Assembly: GCA_001829495.1 (NCBI GenBank) | Contig: MIBJ01000036.1 | Location: 1 to 47,313, forward strand | From: Spirochaetes bacterium RBG_16_49_21 | Lineage (GTDB): Bacteria; Spirochaetota; UBA4802; UBA5550 | Length of the DNA stretch: 47,313 bases | Direction of reading: 5' to 3' | Shown: in pieces, positions 23,900-32,413 of the stretch | Layout: each line of letters starts with the position of its first letter | Position numbering within the stretch: position 1 is the first letter of the stretch | The notes under the pieces: model-generated | Seen by the model: the letters and a program-made list of their open reading frames with translations, nothing else | The model's database searches: none | What the model was told of the DNA's origin: nothing | Made by a program: the position numbers and the translations under genes

Positions 23900-26879
23900 G
23901 ATCGACGACGATCATCTGGTTGTTGGTATAAGCCTGCTCGTTATTATGACCTGTTCGGTGCTCCTGTATGCCGAATTTACCAGAAAGGTTGAGGCGGGCG
24001 GGGCGAAGATGATCGGCACCGTCTCCTACAAGAGGGAGGTCGCCCAGCGGAAATACGCATCCCAGGTGATATGGGAGGATGTGGATCAGAACGCGCCGGT
24101 GTATGATAATGACTCGGTGAGGACCGCCGACCTCTCGGAAGCGGTCATAAAGCTCAAGGATGGAACGAGTATCAATCTTGATGAAAACAGCCTGATCCTC
24201 CTTTCTTTGACCGGAGAGGGGATCAACATAAACTTTTCGCACGGCTCGATGTCCGCCAGCCGCGAGGATGTGCAGGAAGGCGGGACGGCCAGAGTGGAGA
24301 TACAGTCCCGGGACGCGGTGGTATCCGTGGAAAAGGGGGAAGTAAAGCTTTCAAGAACCGGGGATAAGAAAATGGATGTCACGGTGACGGAGGGGAAGGC
24401 CGAGATAACAACCGCAGCGGGTGAAAAGACGATTGAGAAGGACGAGAAGGCGGTGATCACCGCAGATGAGGCTCCGAAGGTTTTGAAGCTGAAGCTAAAG
24501 CTCAAGGCGCCCCTGCCGAATGAAATTTTTATCGCTGCCGGCGGAGTCGTTTCGACCGATTTTTCATGGGAGCATGCAGCCGATGATGCGGAGGTTTACC
24601 TGGAGATAGCCGGGGACAGCAGGTTCACCAGGGGAATCGTTGTACGCCCGTCTACGAAAGATTCCATCAGTGAAAATCTTGGAGCGGGCAGCTATTTTTG
24701 GCGCATCAAAGCGGTCAATGCCTCGACGAAGAGAGTCGAATACAGCGATGCATGGAAGTTCAACATACTGCAAGACGAGCCGGTGCTGCTCATCGCTCCG
24801 CGGAACGGCGAAACCGTATCCTACAGCTCGAAGCCGCCCATAGTCAGTTTCCGCTGGCAGAAGAACCGGCTTGCGTCCGAATATGCAGTTGAGATAGCGA
24901 ACGACGCAGCGTTCACGGCGATCTTGTTTTCCGCGCCGACCCGGCTCGAGGACCTTTCCATCGATACGCTGGAAGCCGGCTCCTATTATTGGCGGGTCAG
25001 GACGAAGAACGCGATCGCCGCCTCATACACCGGCTCAAGCCCGATCTGGCGGCTCGCCGTTGAGAAGCGCATTCAGGTCAATCCGCCGGTTTTGCTCTCG
25101 CCGCCCGACGCCAGCACGGTGAGTCGGGCCATGTTTACTGCCGGTAAGGATTTCATTTTCAGCTGGAGTTTCGACAGCCAGGTCAAACAGTATGAGCTTG
25201 CGATATCCCGGGATAAGGATTTCAAGGACGTCGCGTTCAGAATCAGGAGCAGCGGGAATTTCCATGTTGTTCATGAACCGCTTCAACCCGGCACCTACTT
25301 CTGGCGGGTGGCAGCGGCAACCGGTTCCGGTATAGAGGCGGTTTCCTCCGCCAACGCGCTTGTCGTTGTGCCGGTTGAGGATATCAGGCTCAATGATCCG
25401 ATGGTGCTGAGCCGCTCCGGGCCCGGTACGGGTGACGGGTATGCGAAAATACTCTTTTCATGGTCAAAGAGCAGCTATCCGGCCGATTACCGGTTTGAGC
25501 TGGCGAAGGACAAGGGTTTTCTCGAAATCAAAGACCTGAGCACGATCGCGGATAACAGCAGGGCGGTGGACGGGGTCCGCGCCGGGGTCTATTTTTGGCG
25601 CGTGAAGCTCCTCGACCGGAGCGGCAACCAGCTGCTCGAAAGCAGGTCGCGGCCGCTGTATGTCAGCGCAAAGGGCGCCATCGTGGCGAGGCTTGAAGAT
25701 ATCCAGCCTCCGGAATCCCCTTCCATGGGGAAGGAGGAGGTGAAAGCCGCAAAGGAGGGTAAAGCTGCCGTCAAGCAGGAAGCTGAGGCGAAAAAGACGG
25801 AGGAAACAGCGAAAGAAAAAGAATCTGAAAAGAAGGGTGAAGCCCGGGCTGACAAAAAAGAGGACGCCCCGACCAGTGCGGTCATTACGAAGCCTGAGCA
25901 CGAAGAAAAATTCAGGGGAAGAAGAGTAGCGTGGAAAGTCAATCTGGCCTCCACGGTCATGTCGCAGCCCGTATCCTATAATAATATATTAATCACCACC
26001 ACCCGGAGCGGTTTTTTGGTCGGATTAAGCCGGCACGGGGCGCGGCTCTGGCGGGTCAACCTGGGAGGCGCGGCCCGGTCGACGCCGGCCGCCGCTCGCG
26101 GCGTTGCGTACGTCGCCACGGTCAAGGGGCTCCTCTACGCAGTCAGTACCGCCGATGGAGCGGTCAAATGGACCAAACCGGTCGAGGGCCCTCTTCTGTA
26201 CGGCTCCGCGCCGATAGTCGAAAACGACCGGGTGTATGTCGCCACGGGCTACGGAGTGGTGCAGGCCTTTTCTTCCGAGGGGAAAGAGATATGGAGACGG
26301 GATCTTGAGGAGGGAATATTCAGCCCCATGACCTATGCGAAAGGGCTCCTGTATGTGGGAACCGATCGGTCAAAGATATACGCCCTGGACGCGGATGACG
26401 GCGATATAGAGTGGGAATATCAGACCGACGGCAGGATTTTCTACTCCTCTCCCAAGGTGTACAAGGGGCTCCTTTTCGCGGGCTGCTACAGCGGCACTTT
26501 TTACGCCCTTCAGGCAGGCAGCGGAAAACTCAAGTGGAAGTTCGCGGCGAAAAGGGCGATACTCTCAACTCCGGCTTTTTTTAATGATGCGGTATATTTC
26601 GGATCAGAGGAGGGCATGGTTTACGCCCTGAGCATCGATGACGGAAAAAAGCTCTGGGAATTCAAAACGGGCGCCACTATTGTGGCCGGGCCCGATGTCT
26701 CGCGGAATAATGTTTTGATCCCGAGCGGAAACACCATATATTCGATAGACGGGGGATCCGGAAGGCTTAACTGGAAAGAGGGATTTGCCGCAAGCATCAA
26801 TACGCCGGTTACCATTGTGGGCGGTATGGCGTTCGTCGGACTCGACAACGGCGAGGTCGTTTCCCTGCGCTCATATTGA
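23883..26879 (+). CDS. FecR-domain / Ig-like / PQQ-propeller membrane protein
   Basis: A 998-residue bitopic protein. Residues 12-30 are a membrane helix with a short cytoplasmic start. A FecR domain follows (about 65-200: VYDNDSVRTADLSEAVIKL, INLDENSL and later). Then come at least four Ig-like/fibronectin-like repeats, each ending in a Y-F/Y-W-R-V/I strand near residues 269, 369, 473 and 570. Next is a Lys/Glu/Ala-rich linker (about 615-660). The C-terminal part (about 670-998) is a beta-propeller of PQQ/BamB-type blades with repeated YALD.DG..W motifs. FecR normally relays an outer-membrane signal to a membrane regulator. Here it is fused to binding modules and its gene overlaps the cyclase gene. 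Domain calls are good; the function is inferred. Confidence 0.85.
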   Translation: MKFLNKIDDDHLVVGISLLVIMTCSVLLYAEFTRKVEAGGAKMIGTVSYKREVAQRKYASQVIWEDVDQNAPVYDNDSVRTADLSEAVIKLKDGTSINLDENSLILLSLTGEGININFSHGSMSASREDVQEGGTARVEIQSRDAVVSVEKGEVKLSRTGDKKMDVTVTEGKAEITTAAGEKTIEKDEKAVITADEAPKVLKLKLKLKAPLPNEIFIAAGGVVSTDFSWEHAADDAEVYLEIAGDSRFTRGIVVRPSTKDSISENLGAGSYFWRIKAVNASTKRVEYSDAWKFNILQDEPVLLIAPRNGETVSYSSKPPIVSFRWQKNRLASEYAVEIANDAAFTAILFSAPTRLEDLSIDTLEAGSYYWRVRTKNAIAASYTGSSPIWRLAVEKRIQVNPPVLLSPPDASTVSRAMFTAGKDFIFSWSFDSQVKQYELAISRDKDFKDVAFRIRSSGNFHVVHEPLQPGTYFWRVAAATGSGIEAVSSANALVVVPVEDIRLNDPMVLSRSGPGTGDGYAKILFSWSKSSYPADYRFELAKDKGFLEIKDLSTIADNSRAVDGVRAGVYFWRVKLLDRSGNQLLESRSRPLYVSAKGAIVARLEDIQPPESPSMGKEEVKAAKEGKAAVKQEAEAKKTEETAKEKESEKKGEARADKKEDAPTSAVITKPEHEEKFRGRRVAWKVNLASTVMSQPVSYNNILITTTRSGFLVGLSRHGARLWRVNLGGAARSTPAAARGVAYVATVKGLLYAVSTADGAVKWTKPVEGPLLYGSAPIVENDRVYVATGYGVVQAFSSEGKEIWRRDLEEGIFSPMTYAKGLLYVGTDRSKIYALDADDGDIEWEYQTDGRIFYSSPKVYKGLLFAGCYSGTFYALQAGSGKLKWKFAAKRAILSTPAFFNDAVYFGSEEGMVYALSIDDGKKLWEFKTGATIVAGPDVSRNNVLIPSGNTIYSIDGGSGRLNWKEGFAASINTPVTIVGGMAFVGLDNGEVVSLRSY

Positions 26880-26881
26880 GG

Positions 26882-27463
26882 TCAGAAGAACTTTTCCTTT
26901 ACGTTATATTCCCACAGCTCCACCAGCTTGTCGAACTCCTTGTCGCGCGGCTGATTTTGGTATGCGCCGTTCCTTCTTTTGATCAGATACGCCGCCGTCG
27001 AATCTTCCAGAAGGAAGTGCTCGTTCAGGCCGTTCAGCTTTACGATCAGGTAGTTCAGGTTATAGGTCTGGAAATCCCCGATCGCTTTTGAGGCTACGGT
27101 GGGCTCGTACTTGAGCAGAAGCTCGGTAAAATAGAGGGCCGTCCTCCACGAGACGACGCTTCCGGAAAGGCCGGATTTGAAGTGCATGCTCAATTTTTCA
27201 TACAGATCCATGTTCTTGTAGTATGAGTCGTAGATTATCCGGATGAATTCAGGGAAGTAATTCTGCACCTCCATGATGTCGATCGGCTCATCCTTTTGCC
27301 GAAACGTGTCGAATACCATCCTGCTCTTTTCGCCGCCCGGTTCGACCGGGACGAGCTCAATATACAGATCCTTTATAACCGTACGTACCTTGCCGGCCTT
27401 TTTTAAATAGACTTCGATTTCGACCGGCTCAACGTAATAGTGCTTGTTCCGGTCGATATTCAT
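26882..27463 (-). CDS. unknown cytoplasmic protein coupled to the LysM protein
   Basis: A 193-residue protein without signal peptide, membrane helix or recognisable motif. Its N-terminal third is beta-rich (VEPVEIEVYLKKAGK, IKDLYIELVPVEPGG), the rest mainly helical with many Tyr and Leu. The ATG overlaps the stop of the 821-residue LysM membrane protein (ATGA), so both are probably made together and may interact. It ends 2 nt from the convergent FecR/PQQ gene, leaving no room for a terminator between them. No family is recognised. Confidence 0.65.
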   Translation of the reverse strand: MNIDRNKHYYVEPVEIEVYLKKAGKVRTVIKDLYIELVPVEPGGEKSRMVFDTFRQKDEPIDIMEVQNYFPEFIRIIYDSYYKNMDLYEKLSMHFKSGLSGSVVSWRTALYFTELLLKYEPTVASKAIGDFQTYNLNYLIVKLNGLNEHFLLEDSTAAYLIKRRNGAYQNQPRDKEFDKLVELWEYNVKEKFF

Positions 27464-29925
27464 TTAGGGGGGTCCCGGGGTATGCCGGGGGGCAGCTTGC
27501 CGATTGTCTTTTTGAGCAGCTCCTGCTGCTCTCCGGTGTATGCGTGCCGCTTTGCGCGCTCAATGAGGAGCGCCTTTTCCCTTTCATCTGCGGTGTTTAT
27601 TTTTTTCATGATGGCATTGAACGCGATGGTGGCTTCAACGAGCTTGTTTCTGGACAGGTTCCACAGGGTATCGCCCTTGCTTACGATGACTTTTTGACCG
27701 TCCAGCATAATGAATATATTATCAGGATATATCCAGTCCGGATTCTTATATTTGATCCTTGTCTCGGCTATTCTGTGGTACCCGTTTTTTACTGCCACCC
27801 GGTTTGCATAATCCAGGACGTCGTGATCTTTAATCCGGATATTGAGTTTTTTTGCGAGCTCGCTGAACCGGGTGTCGATTTCGCGGCTCTGGATAACGCC
27901 TCCTTTTTCCGCCTCCAGCAGGCCTTTGATCTTATCCGAATTGGTCACAAAGAGGAGGAGAGCTATGATGACGAGAATGGCGACCGGGACGATTATTTTG
28001 ACGATCCGGGAAATAGATGCGCTGCGGGTTGCGCGTAAGCTCTTTCCGATCTTTATTTCCGGCGCTCCTGTATGCGTGTCGGGCGTCTCCGGAGCAGCGA
28101 TCGGGATTTTAGCCTTTTTGCTTTCTCTTTTTCCCCTGCCCGGCCGCATATCTCCCGCGCCGGCATGATCCAGGCTGAGGTTTTCCTTATTGTACTGTTC
28201 CTTACGCGCGGCGATCGCCTTGTCCAGCTTTTTCAACTCGGCCATGTTTTTTTCGCCATATTGTTCCGACGCCATATATATCTCGATCAGTTTCCGCAGC
28301 CGGTCGCGGTCGGAGAGTATGCGGTTATAATGATCCTGCATATATTGGACGGGTTTCTGGATGGTGTCCGCTTCCGGGTGCCCGATTTCATCAAACAGTC
28401 GTATTTCCTGCCGGCCGGGGCCGGCCGCATAATCCGCGATAACCGGGAAGATGGAGCCGTGGTACAGCGCCAGTACGACCGTAAAGCGCGATGCATCCTC
28501 GAATTGGGACGATCGGACGATCGACCGCCGAAGGGCATCAGCGAGGTTTTTGAGCTTCGATGAGGTTTTTCTGTTCTTCGTATTCCGTAGATGCAGCAGC
28601 ACAATCGACAGGAGATTGAACAGATTTTTTTCGTGGCTCCGGTCCGCTCCCTTATTTTCAAGGGCATTTTGGATCAGGCCGGCCAGGGCGTCGGGATCAG
28701 ATCTCATCCCTGAGAGAGCGGCATCGTCTATTACCGGAAGGGCGAGGAGGGCGTCAAAGCTGTCGAACATGCGGAATTCATACTGAATGCCGCGGTGTAA
28801 AATCGTCTGATCCCCGGGGCCGAGCTTCGCTATATTCTTATTCCCGTCGTCAACGATGACATACGGAACGCCGGTGGATTTCAGCAGGAGGTGTATGTCT
28901 TCGAAAGCCGTATACGTAATGATCAGCGCATCGAGTTTTTCTTTAAAGATGGCTTTGACCCCGGATGATCCCTTGATGAAGGCGGCGGTGAGGCTGTTCC
29001 CGTGCGGGGGGACGGCCTCGAATTGCAGTTTAAGGTTATAGCTCCCGGGGTAATTCTTGATGCTCAGGCCGGAACCGGCTTTATAGGCAAGCGAGCTGAA
29101 TTTTTCATTTTTTATGGCGCAGTTCGAGAAGATTTTTTTTACCAGTGCGATATCCGCGGTGTTGGCAAAAATCCTTATCTTTTTCTGGTAATAGTTCAGC
29201 CATTTGAAGAATTTTGATATATTGATAAGATTCGGTGACGGGTGAAATACAGTCTGAATTTTCCCGGGATCGATACCGAGGAGGGAAAATTCGTAGAAAT
29301 AGCTTGCCGGAAAAAGATAGGAATAAAAGTATTTTTTATGGTAAAATATCGGATTGTGCCCCACGATGACGATGCCGGAGGAGTCATACCGCTTGCTGTC
29401 CGCATACGCCTCGGACAAAAGATCATGGAAATTATGATTGGTGATGGGGTTCCTGATGATTTTGTTCAGGTCAAAAATGGTGTTCTTGTTAAGCAGCACC
29501 TTGAAGTTCCCATCCCGGTAGAAGACGCCGATGAACTGGTTTTTATAAGAGATATTTTTTTCAGCGGAGAGCACCGGCAGGTCTTTCTCGATATCGACCA
29601 CGGATGCGTTAGCCAGGTCGAGCCCGAAGATTTTCTGATATTCCAGGAATTTCACAACGATAGACCTGCTTCCGATATAGCGGTTGGTCGAAAGGTAGCG
29701 GACGTCGATGTTGAACTGCTCGTGGGACGGGTTTCCGATCAGGCTGTCCGTAATTATGATGTTTTCTACCAGGGGGATCAGCTCGATGGGCATATCCATC
29801 CAATTCCCTATCCGGATGAATGGCTGGATATCGTCTTTCGTTTCGCCGGTGAATAATATGTAGCATTCCGGGTCCACGATAAAGAGGCGGTCCGCATCGG
29901 TTTTGATTATGTCTTTTATTTCCAT
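27460..29925 (-). CDS. large membrane protein with C-terminal LysM-like domain
   Basis: An 821-residue protein with no signal peptide. The N-terminal 600 residues look like a soluble alpha/beta region (DADRLFIVDPECYILFTGE at the start). I do not recognise its family. A basic linker precedes a single membrane helix (about 643-661). The C-terminal 160 residues contain a LysM-like motif near 740-770 (VIVSKGDTLWNLSRNKLVE), which in known proteins binds peptidoglycan or glycans. This topology would put the large N-terminal region in the cytoplasm and LysM in the periplasm, linking an internal process to the cell wall. The downstream gene overlaps by 4 nt. A degenerate metallo-hydrolase fold in the N-terminal part is possible but not supported by clear motifs. 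Confidence 0.7.
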   Translation of the reverse strand: MEIKDIIKTDADRLFIVDPECYILFTGETKDDIQPFIRIGNWMDMPIELIPLVENIIITDSLIGNPSHEQFNIDVRYLSTNRYIGSRSIVVKFLEYQKIFGLDLANASVVDIEKDLPVLSAEKNISYKNQFIGVFYRDGNFKVLLNKNTIFDLNKIIRNPITNHNFHDLLSEAYADSKRYDSSGIVIVGHNPIFYHKKYFYSYLFPASYFYEFSLLGIDPGKIQTVFHPSPNLINISKFFKWLNYYQKKIRIFANTADIALVKKIFSNCAIKNEKFSSLAYKAGSGLSIKNYPGSYNLKLQFEAVPPHGNSLTAAFIKGSSGVKAIFKEKLDALIITYTAFEDIHLLLKSTGVPYVIVDDGNKNIAKLGPGDQTILHRGIQYEFRMFDSFDALLALPVIDDAALSGMRSDPDALAGLIQNALENKGADRSHEKNLFNLLSIVLLHLRNTKNRKTSSKLKNLADALRRSIVRSSQFEDASRFTVVLALYHGSIFPVIADYAAGPGRQEIRLFDEIGHPEADTIQKPVQYMQDHYNRILSDRDRLRKLIEIYMASEQYGEKNMAELKKLDKAIAARKEQYNKENLSLDHAGAGDMRPGRGKRESKKAKIPIAAPETPDTHTGAPEIKIGKSLRATRSASISRIVKIIVPVAILVIIALLLFVTNSDKIKGLLEAEKGGVIQSREIDTRFSELAKKLNIRIKDHDVLDYANRVAVKNGYHRIAETRIKYKNPDWIYPDNIFIMLDGQKVIVSKGDTLWNLSRNKLVEATIAFNAIMKKINTADEREKALLIERAKRHAYTGEQQELLKKTIGKLPPGIPRDPPK

Positions 29926-30061
29926 ATAAATTCCATTAATTACCGGTAGTTATGCACCAAGTCTAATATATTGCAATTAAATTTTTTATATAATATGGCG
30001 ATTATTATATCAGATTCTGTTGACCGGTGTTATATTATTCAATAGACTTGTTATAGAGTTT

Positions 30062-32206
30062 ATGGCGCGTTTACTATCATATTTGATGAATTTTTATTTT
30101 CGCCGCTCCTGTTTACGCAAGGCGGCGTGGTCCGTCATCGGGCTCGTTCTTTTTGCCCCTGTTGCCGCCCTTGTTTTCCAAAACAGCAGGGTGTCGACGT
30201 ATCCCGTCGGATGGGAGCGGAGCTTTCAGCTGTCTTCGTTTAATGTTGTCGCCCGGAATGCGGCCGCCGCATCGCAGGATAATTTCATCGCGGTCGTGTA
30301 TGAGGGAATCTCCGGAAAGGGGCGGGAGATATACGCCTCATTCTCGTTTAATGCGGGTGCGTCCGTTCTTCCGTCCTTAAAAGTCGCGGATGCGAGCTCT
30401 AAAACCGAACTGAATCCCCATGTCGCGATAGCGCGCAGCGGCGCCGTCTCCGTTATGTGGCAAGGTTACGTGGATGGCGAATCGGCCACCCGGATATTTT
30501 ATTCCACGTCCAAGGATTTCGGCGCCACCTGGACCGCTCCCCGAAAGCTTATCCTGGGAAAACAAACGGAGATGCTCCCCCGGATATATTATGACGACCG
30601 GAACGTCCTCCATCTCTTTTACCACGGCAGCGTCGACGGGAATATCAATCTCTTTCACGCGGAAAGCCCGGACGGCGTTGATTTCACGACAACCGGGTCC
30701 CTGATCCGGCTGTCGGGCAGCGTGCGGGGAGCGTTTTTCCCGTCCATCTGCCTTTCCGGGGAGGATTTCCACATCGTGTGGCAGGGCAAGGAAGAGGATT
30801 TTTCGGACGAGCTCTTTTTTATTAAATCTTCGAATTACGGCAGATCCTGGAGCTCCAAGAAGCGTATCACCGGCAGCGCGGGCAATAACGAGGTGCCGGC
30901 TGTTGCGAAGTACGGGAATGTGCTGTATGTCGTATATCAGAACAATGACGAAAAAAACTGGGCTATCAAGATGATCAGGAGCAATGACCGCGGCCGGACA
31001 TGGGAGGCGGTGCCGCTCAAGGTCTCCACGACCGTGGCCAACTGCTATTCCCCCGCGGTCGGGATATTCGGCACTGATCTCTTGATAGTATGGTACGATA
31101 CAAGAGCGGCGGGGGGCACGATATACTCCCGCAAGTATTCAATTAAAGATGATGCCTTTATGCCTGAGGTTCCGGTGTCGGATACGCCGCAGGGGTCCAA
31201 AAATCCTGCCATTCTTGTTCTGAGCAACCGGTCTTTCCTGTTTTGGGAGGGAAAAAACGTTATCATGGCCAAACAGACCGATGTCTCCGCTGAACCGCCG
31301 CGGGTTTATTCCGATACGAACCCCGAGGGGAGGTGGTCCCGGCTCCCGTATGTCATGATGCGGTGGTATCCTCCCGCTGATGAATCCGGAATCGCCGGCT
31401 ATGCTGCAATCATGAATGATCAGCCTGATTTTAACCCGACGGTCGTGAACCTTAAACCGGAGGTTACCCGGCAGAGGATCACCGATTTGAGCGATGGGGT
31501 ATCCTACTTTCATATCCGCGCCGTCGACAATGCCGGGAATTACAGCCGCACCATACACTACAAGCTGCAGCTCGCGATCAATCCCATGCCGGAGCCGTCG
31601 ATTGCTTCGGCGACGCACGAGCAAGGCAAGCCGAACCGGTCTCCCGCCCCTTCATTTACGTGGAGTCTCGGCGGCATGGAGCGGGTAAAAGGGTTCGTAT
31701 ACGGTCTTTCCCGGGATACCATCAGGATGCCGGACCATTTCACAACGGATATGAATGTCCAGCTCAAGGGAAAGGGATTGGAGGATGGTAATTATTTTTT
31801 CAGCGTTGCCGCGGTGGATAAATCCAATCAACCAGGCAGGGTGTCCACCTATGCTTTTATCGTGGGCGGTAGGGAAAACGCCGATCCTGATTATTACAAA
31901 AAAGTCGCCAAAGAGGAGAGGAAGTTCGAACGTCGGTACGCATTCGCTCCGGCACCCGTACGCGCAGGCATAGCCCGGCCTCCAAAGGTAACCATCAACC
32001 CTCCGGCTGAACGCTCGCCGTACGTGTATTATACCGAGCGGATAATGGGGAAGCTCTCGAGCCGCCTCGGCTTTATGAGCGTGGCTTTTTTCGGGCTTGC
32101 GATCGCGGCGACGACCCTGGGGTACGGCAAGCGGATACGCTTCTATGTTTATCTATTTTTGTTCAAGATTAGCGTGGCGTATCGGCTTTTTTTGAAAAAA
32201 AACTGA
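30062..32206 (+). CDS. exported Asp-box (BNR/sialidase-like) repeat protein
   Basis: About 714 residues from ATG 30062 (the frame is open to a TTG at 30020, but the ATG gives a normal basic start before the membrane helix at about 24-41). Three Asp-box motifs, S-x-D/N-x-G-x-x-W, occur at 150-157, 256-263 and 307-314, as in sialidase-type beta-propellers. The catalytic residues of true sialidases are not evident, so it may be a binding rather than a hydrolytic protein. Residues about 415-500 and 520-600 look like fibronectin/Ig-like modules. A Pro/Arg-rich segment and one or two C-terminal membrane helices follow (about 672-710). It would be anchored at both ends with its bulk outside the cytoplasm. 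The upstream region is AT-rich with TATAAT at 29989 but no clear -35. Confidence 0.75.
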   Translation: MARLLSYLMNFYFRRSCLRKAAWSVIGLVLFAPVAALVFQNSRVSTYPVGWERSFQLSSFNVVARNAAAASQDNFIAVVYEGISGKGREIYASFSFNAGASVLPSLKVADASSKTELNPHVAIARSGAVSVMWQGYVDGESATRIFYSTSKDFGATWTAPRKLILGKQTEMLPRIYYDDRNVLHLFYHGSVDGNINLFHAESPDGVDFTTTGSLIRLSGSVRGAFFPSICLSGEDFHIVWQGKEEDFSDELFFIKSSNYGRSWSSKKRITGSAGNNEVPAVAKYGNVLYVVYQNNDEKNWAIKMIRSNDRGRTWEAVPLKVSTTVANCYSPAVGIFGTDLLIVWYDTRAAGGTIYSRKYSIKDDAFMPEVPVSDTPQGSKNPAILVLSNRSFLFWEGKNVIMAKQTDVSAEPPRVYSDTNPEGRWSRLPYVMMRWYPPADESGIAGYAAIMNDQPDFNPTVVNLKPEVTRQRITDLSDGVSYFHIRAVDNAGNYSRTIHYKLQLAINPMPEPSIASATHEQGKPNRSPAPSFTWSLGGMERVKGFVYGLSRDTIRMPDHFTTDMNVQLKGKGLEDGNYFFSVAAVDKSNQPGRVSTYAFIVGGRENADPDYYKKVAKEERKFERRYAFAPAPVRAGIARPPKVTINPPAERSPYVYYTERIMGKLSSRLGFMSVAFFGLAIAATTLGYGKRIRFYVYLFLFKISVAYRLFLKKN

Positions 32207-32211
32207 AGATG

Positions 32212-32283
32212 AGCGGGTGATGGGGTTCGAACCCACGACGTCCAGCTTGGGAAGCTGGCATTCTGCCACTGAATTACACCCGC
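32212..32283 (-). tRNA. tRNA-Gly (anticodon CCC)
   Basis: Read on the minus strand, the 7-bp acceptor stem GCGGGTG/CACCCGC, a D-arm with CAGTGG, the anticodon arm CCAGC-TTCCCAA-GCTGG, a 5-nt variable loop and the T-arm GTGGG-TTCGAAC-CCCAT fold into a complete cloverleaf. The anticodon CCC (32251-32249) reads GGG glycine codons. The discriminator is U, as usual for bacterial tRNA-Gly. CCA is not encoded, so it must be added afterwards. A run of eight T follows on the minus strand about 10 nt downstream and may help termination. Confidence 0.95.
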
Positions 32284-32296
32284 GAATTTGCATGAT

Positions 32297-32330
32297 ACCG
32301 AAGGCGGGGATGCGCGTCCCCGCCTTCGGT
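32297..32330. other. strong GC-rich hairpin beside tRNA-Gly
   Basis: A 14-bp perfect stem, ACCGAAGGCGGGGA (32297-32310) with TCCCCGCCTTCGGT (32317-32330), and a 6-nt loop. No T-run follows on either strand. It lies 13 nt upstream of the tRNA 5' end and so would be in its primary transcript if the promoter at 32336-32365 is used. Confidence 0.75.
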
Positions 32331-32335
32331 GTGGT

Positions 32336-32365
32336 ATGATGTTGAAGATATATGAATTATTTCAA
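32336..32365 (-). promoter_or_regulatory. possible promoter of tRNA-Gly
   Basis: On the minus strand TTGAAA (32360-32365), an 18-nt spacer and CATCAT (32336-32341, 4 of 6 to consensus). Transcription would start just before the strong hairpin. Weak evidence. Confidence 0.3.
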
Positions 32366-32413
32366 GAAAATTTTGGCTTTGTATGGTAAATTATTAGGGC
32401 GCACCCCCAAGCT

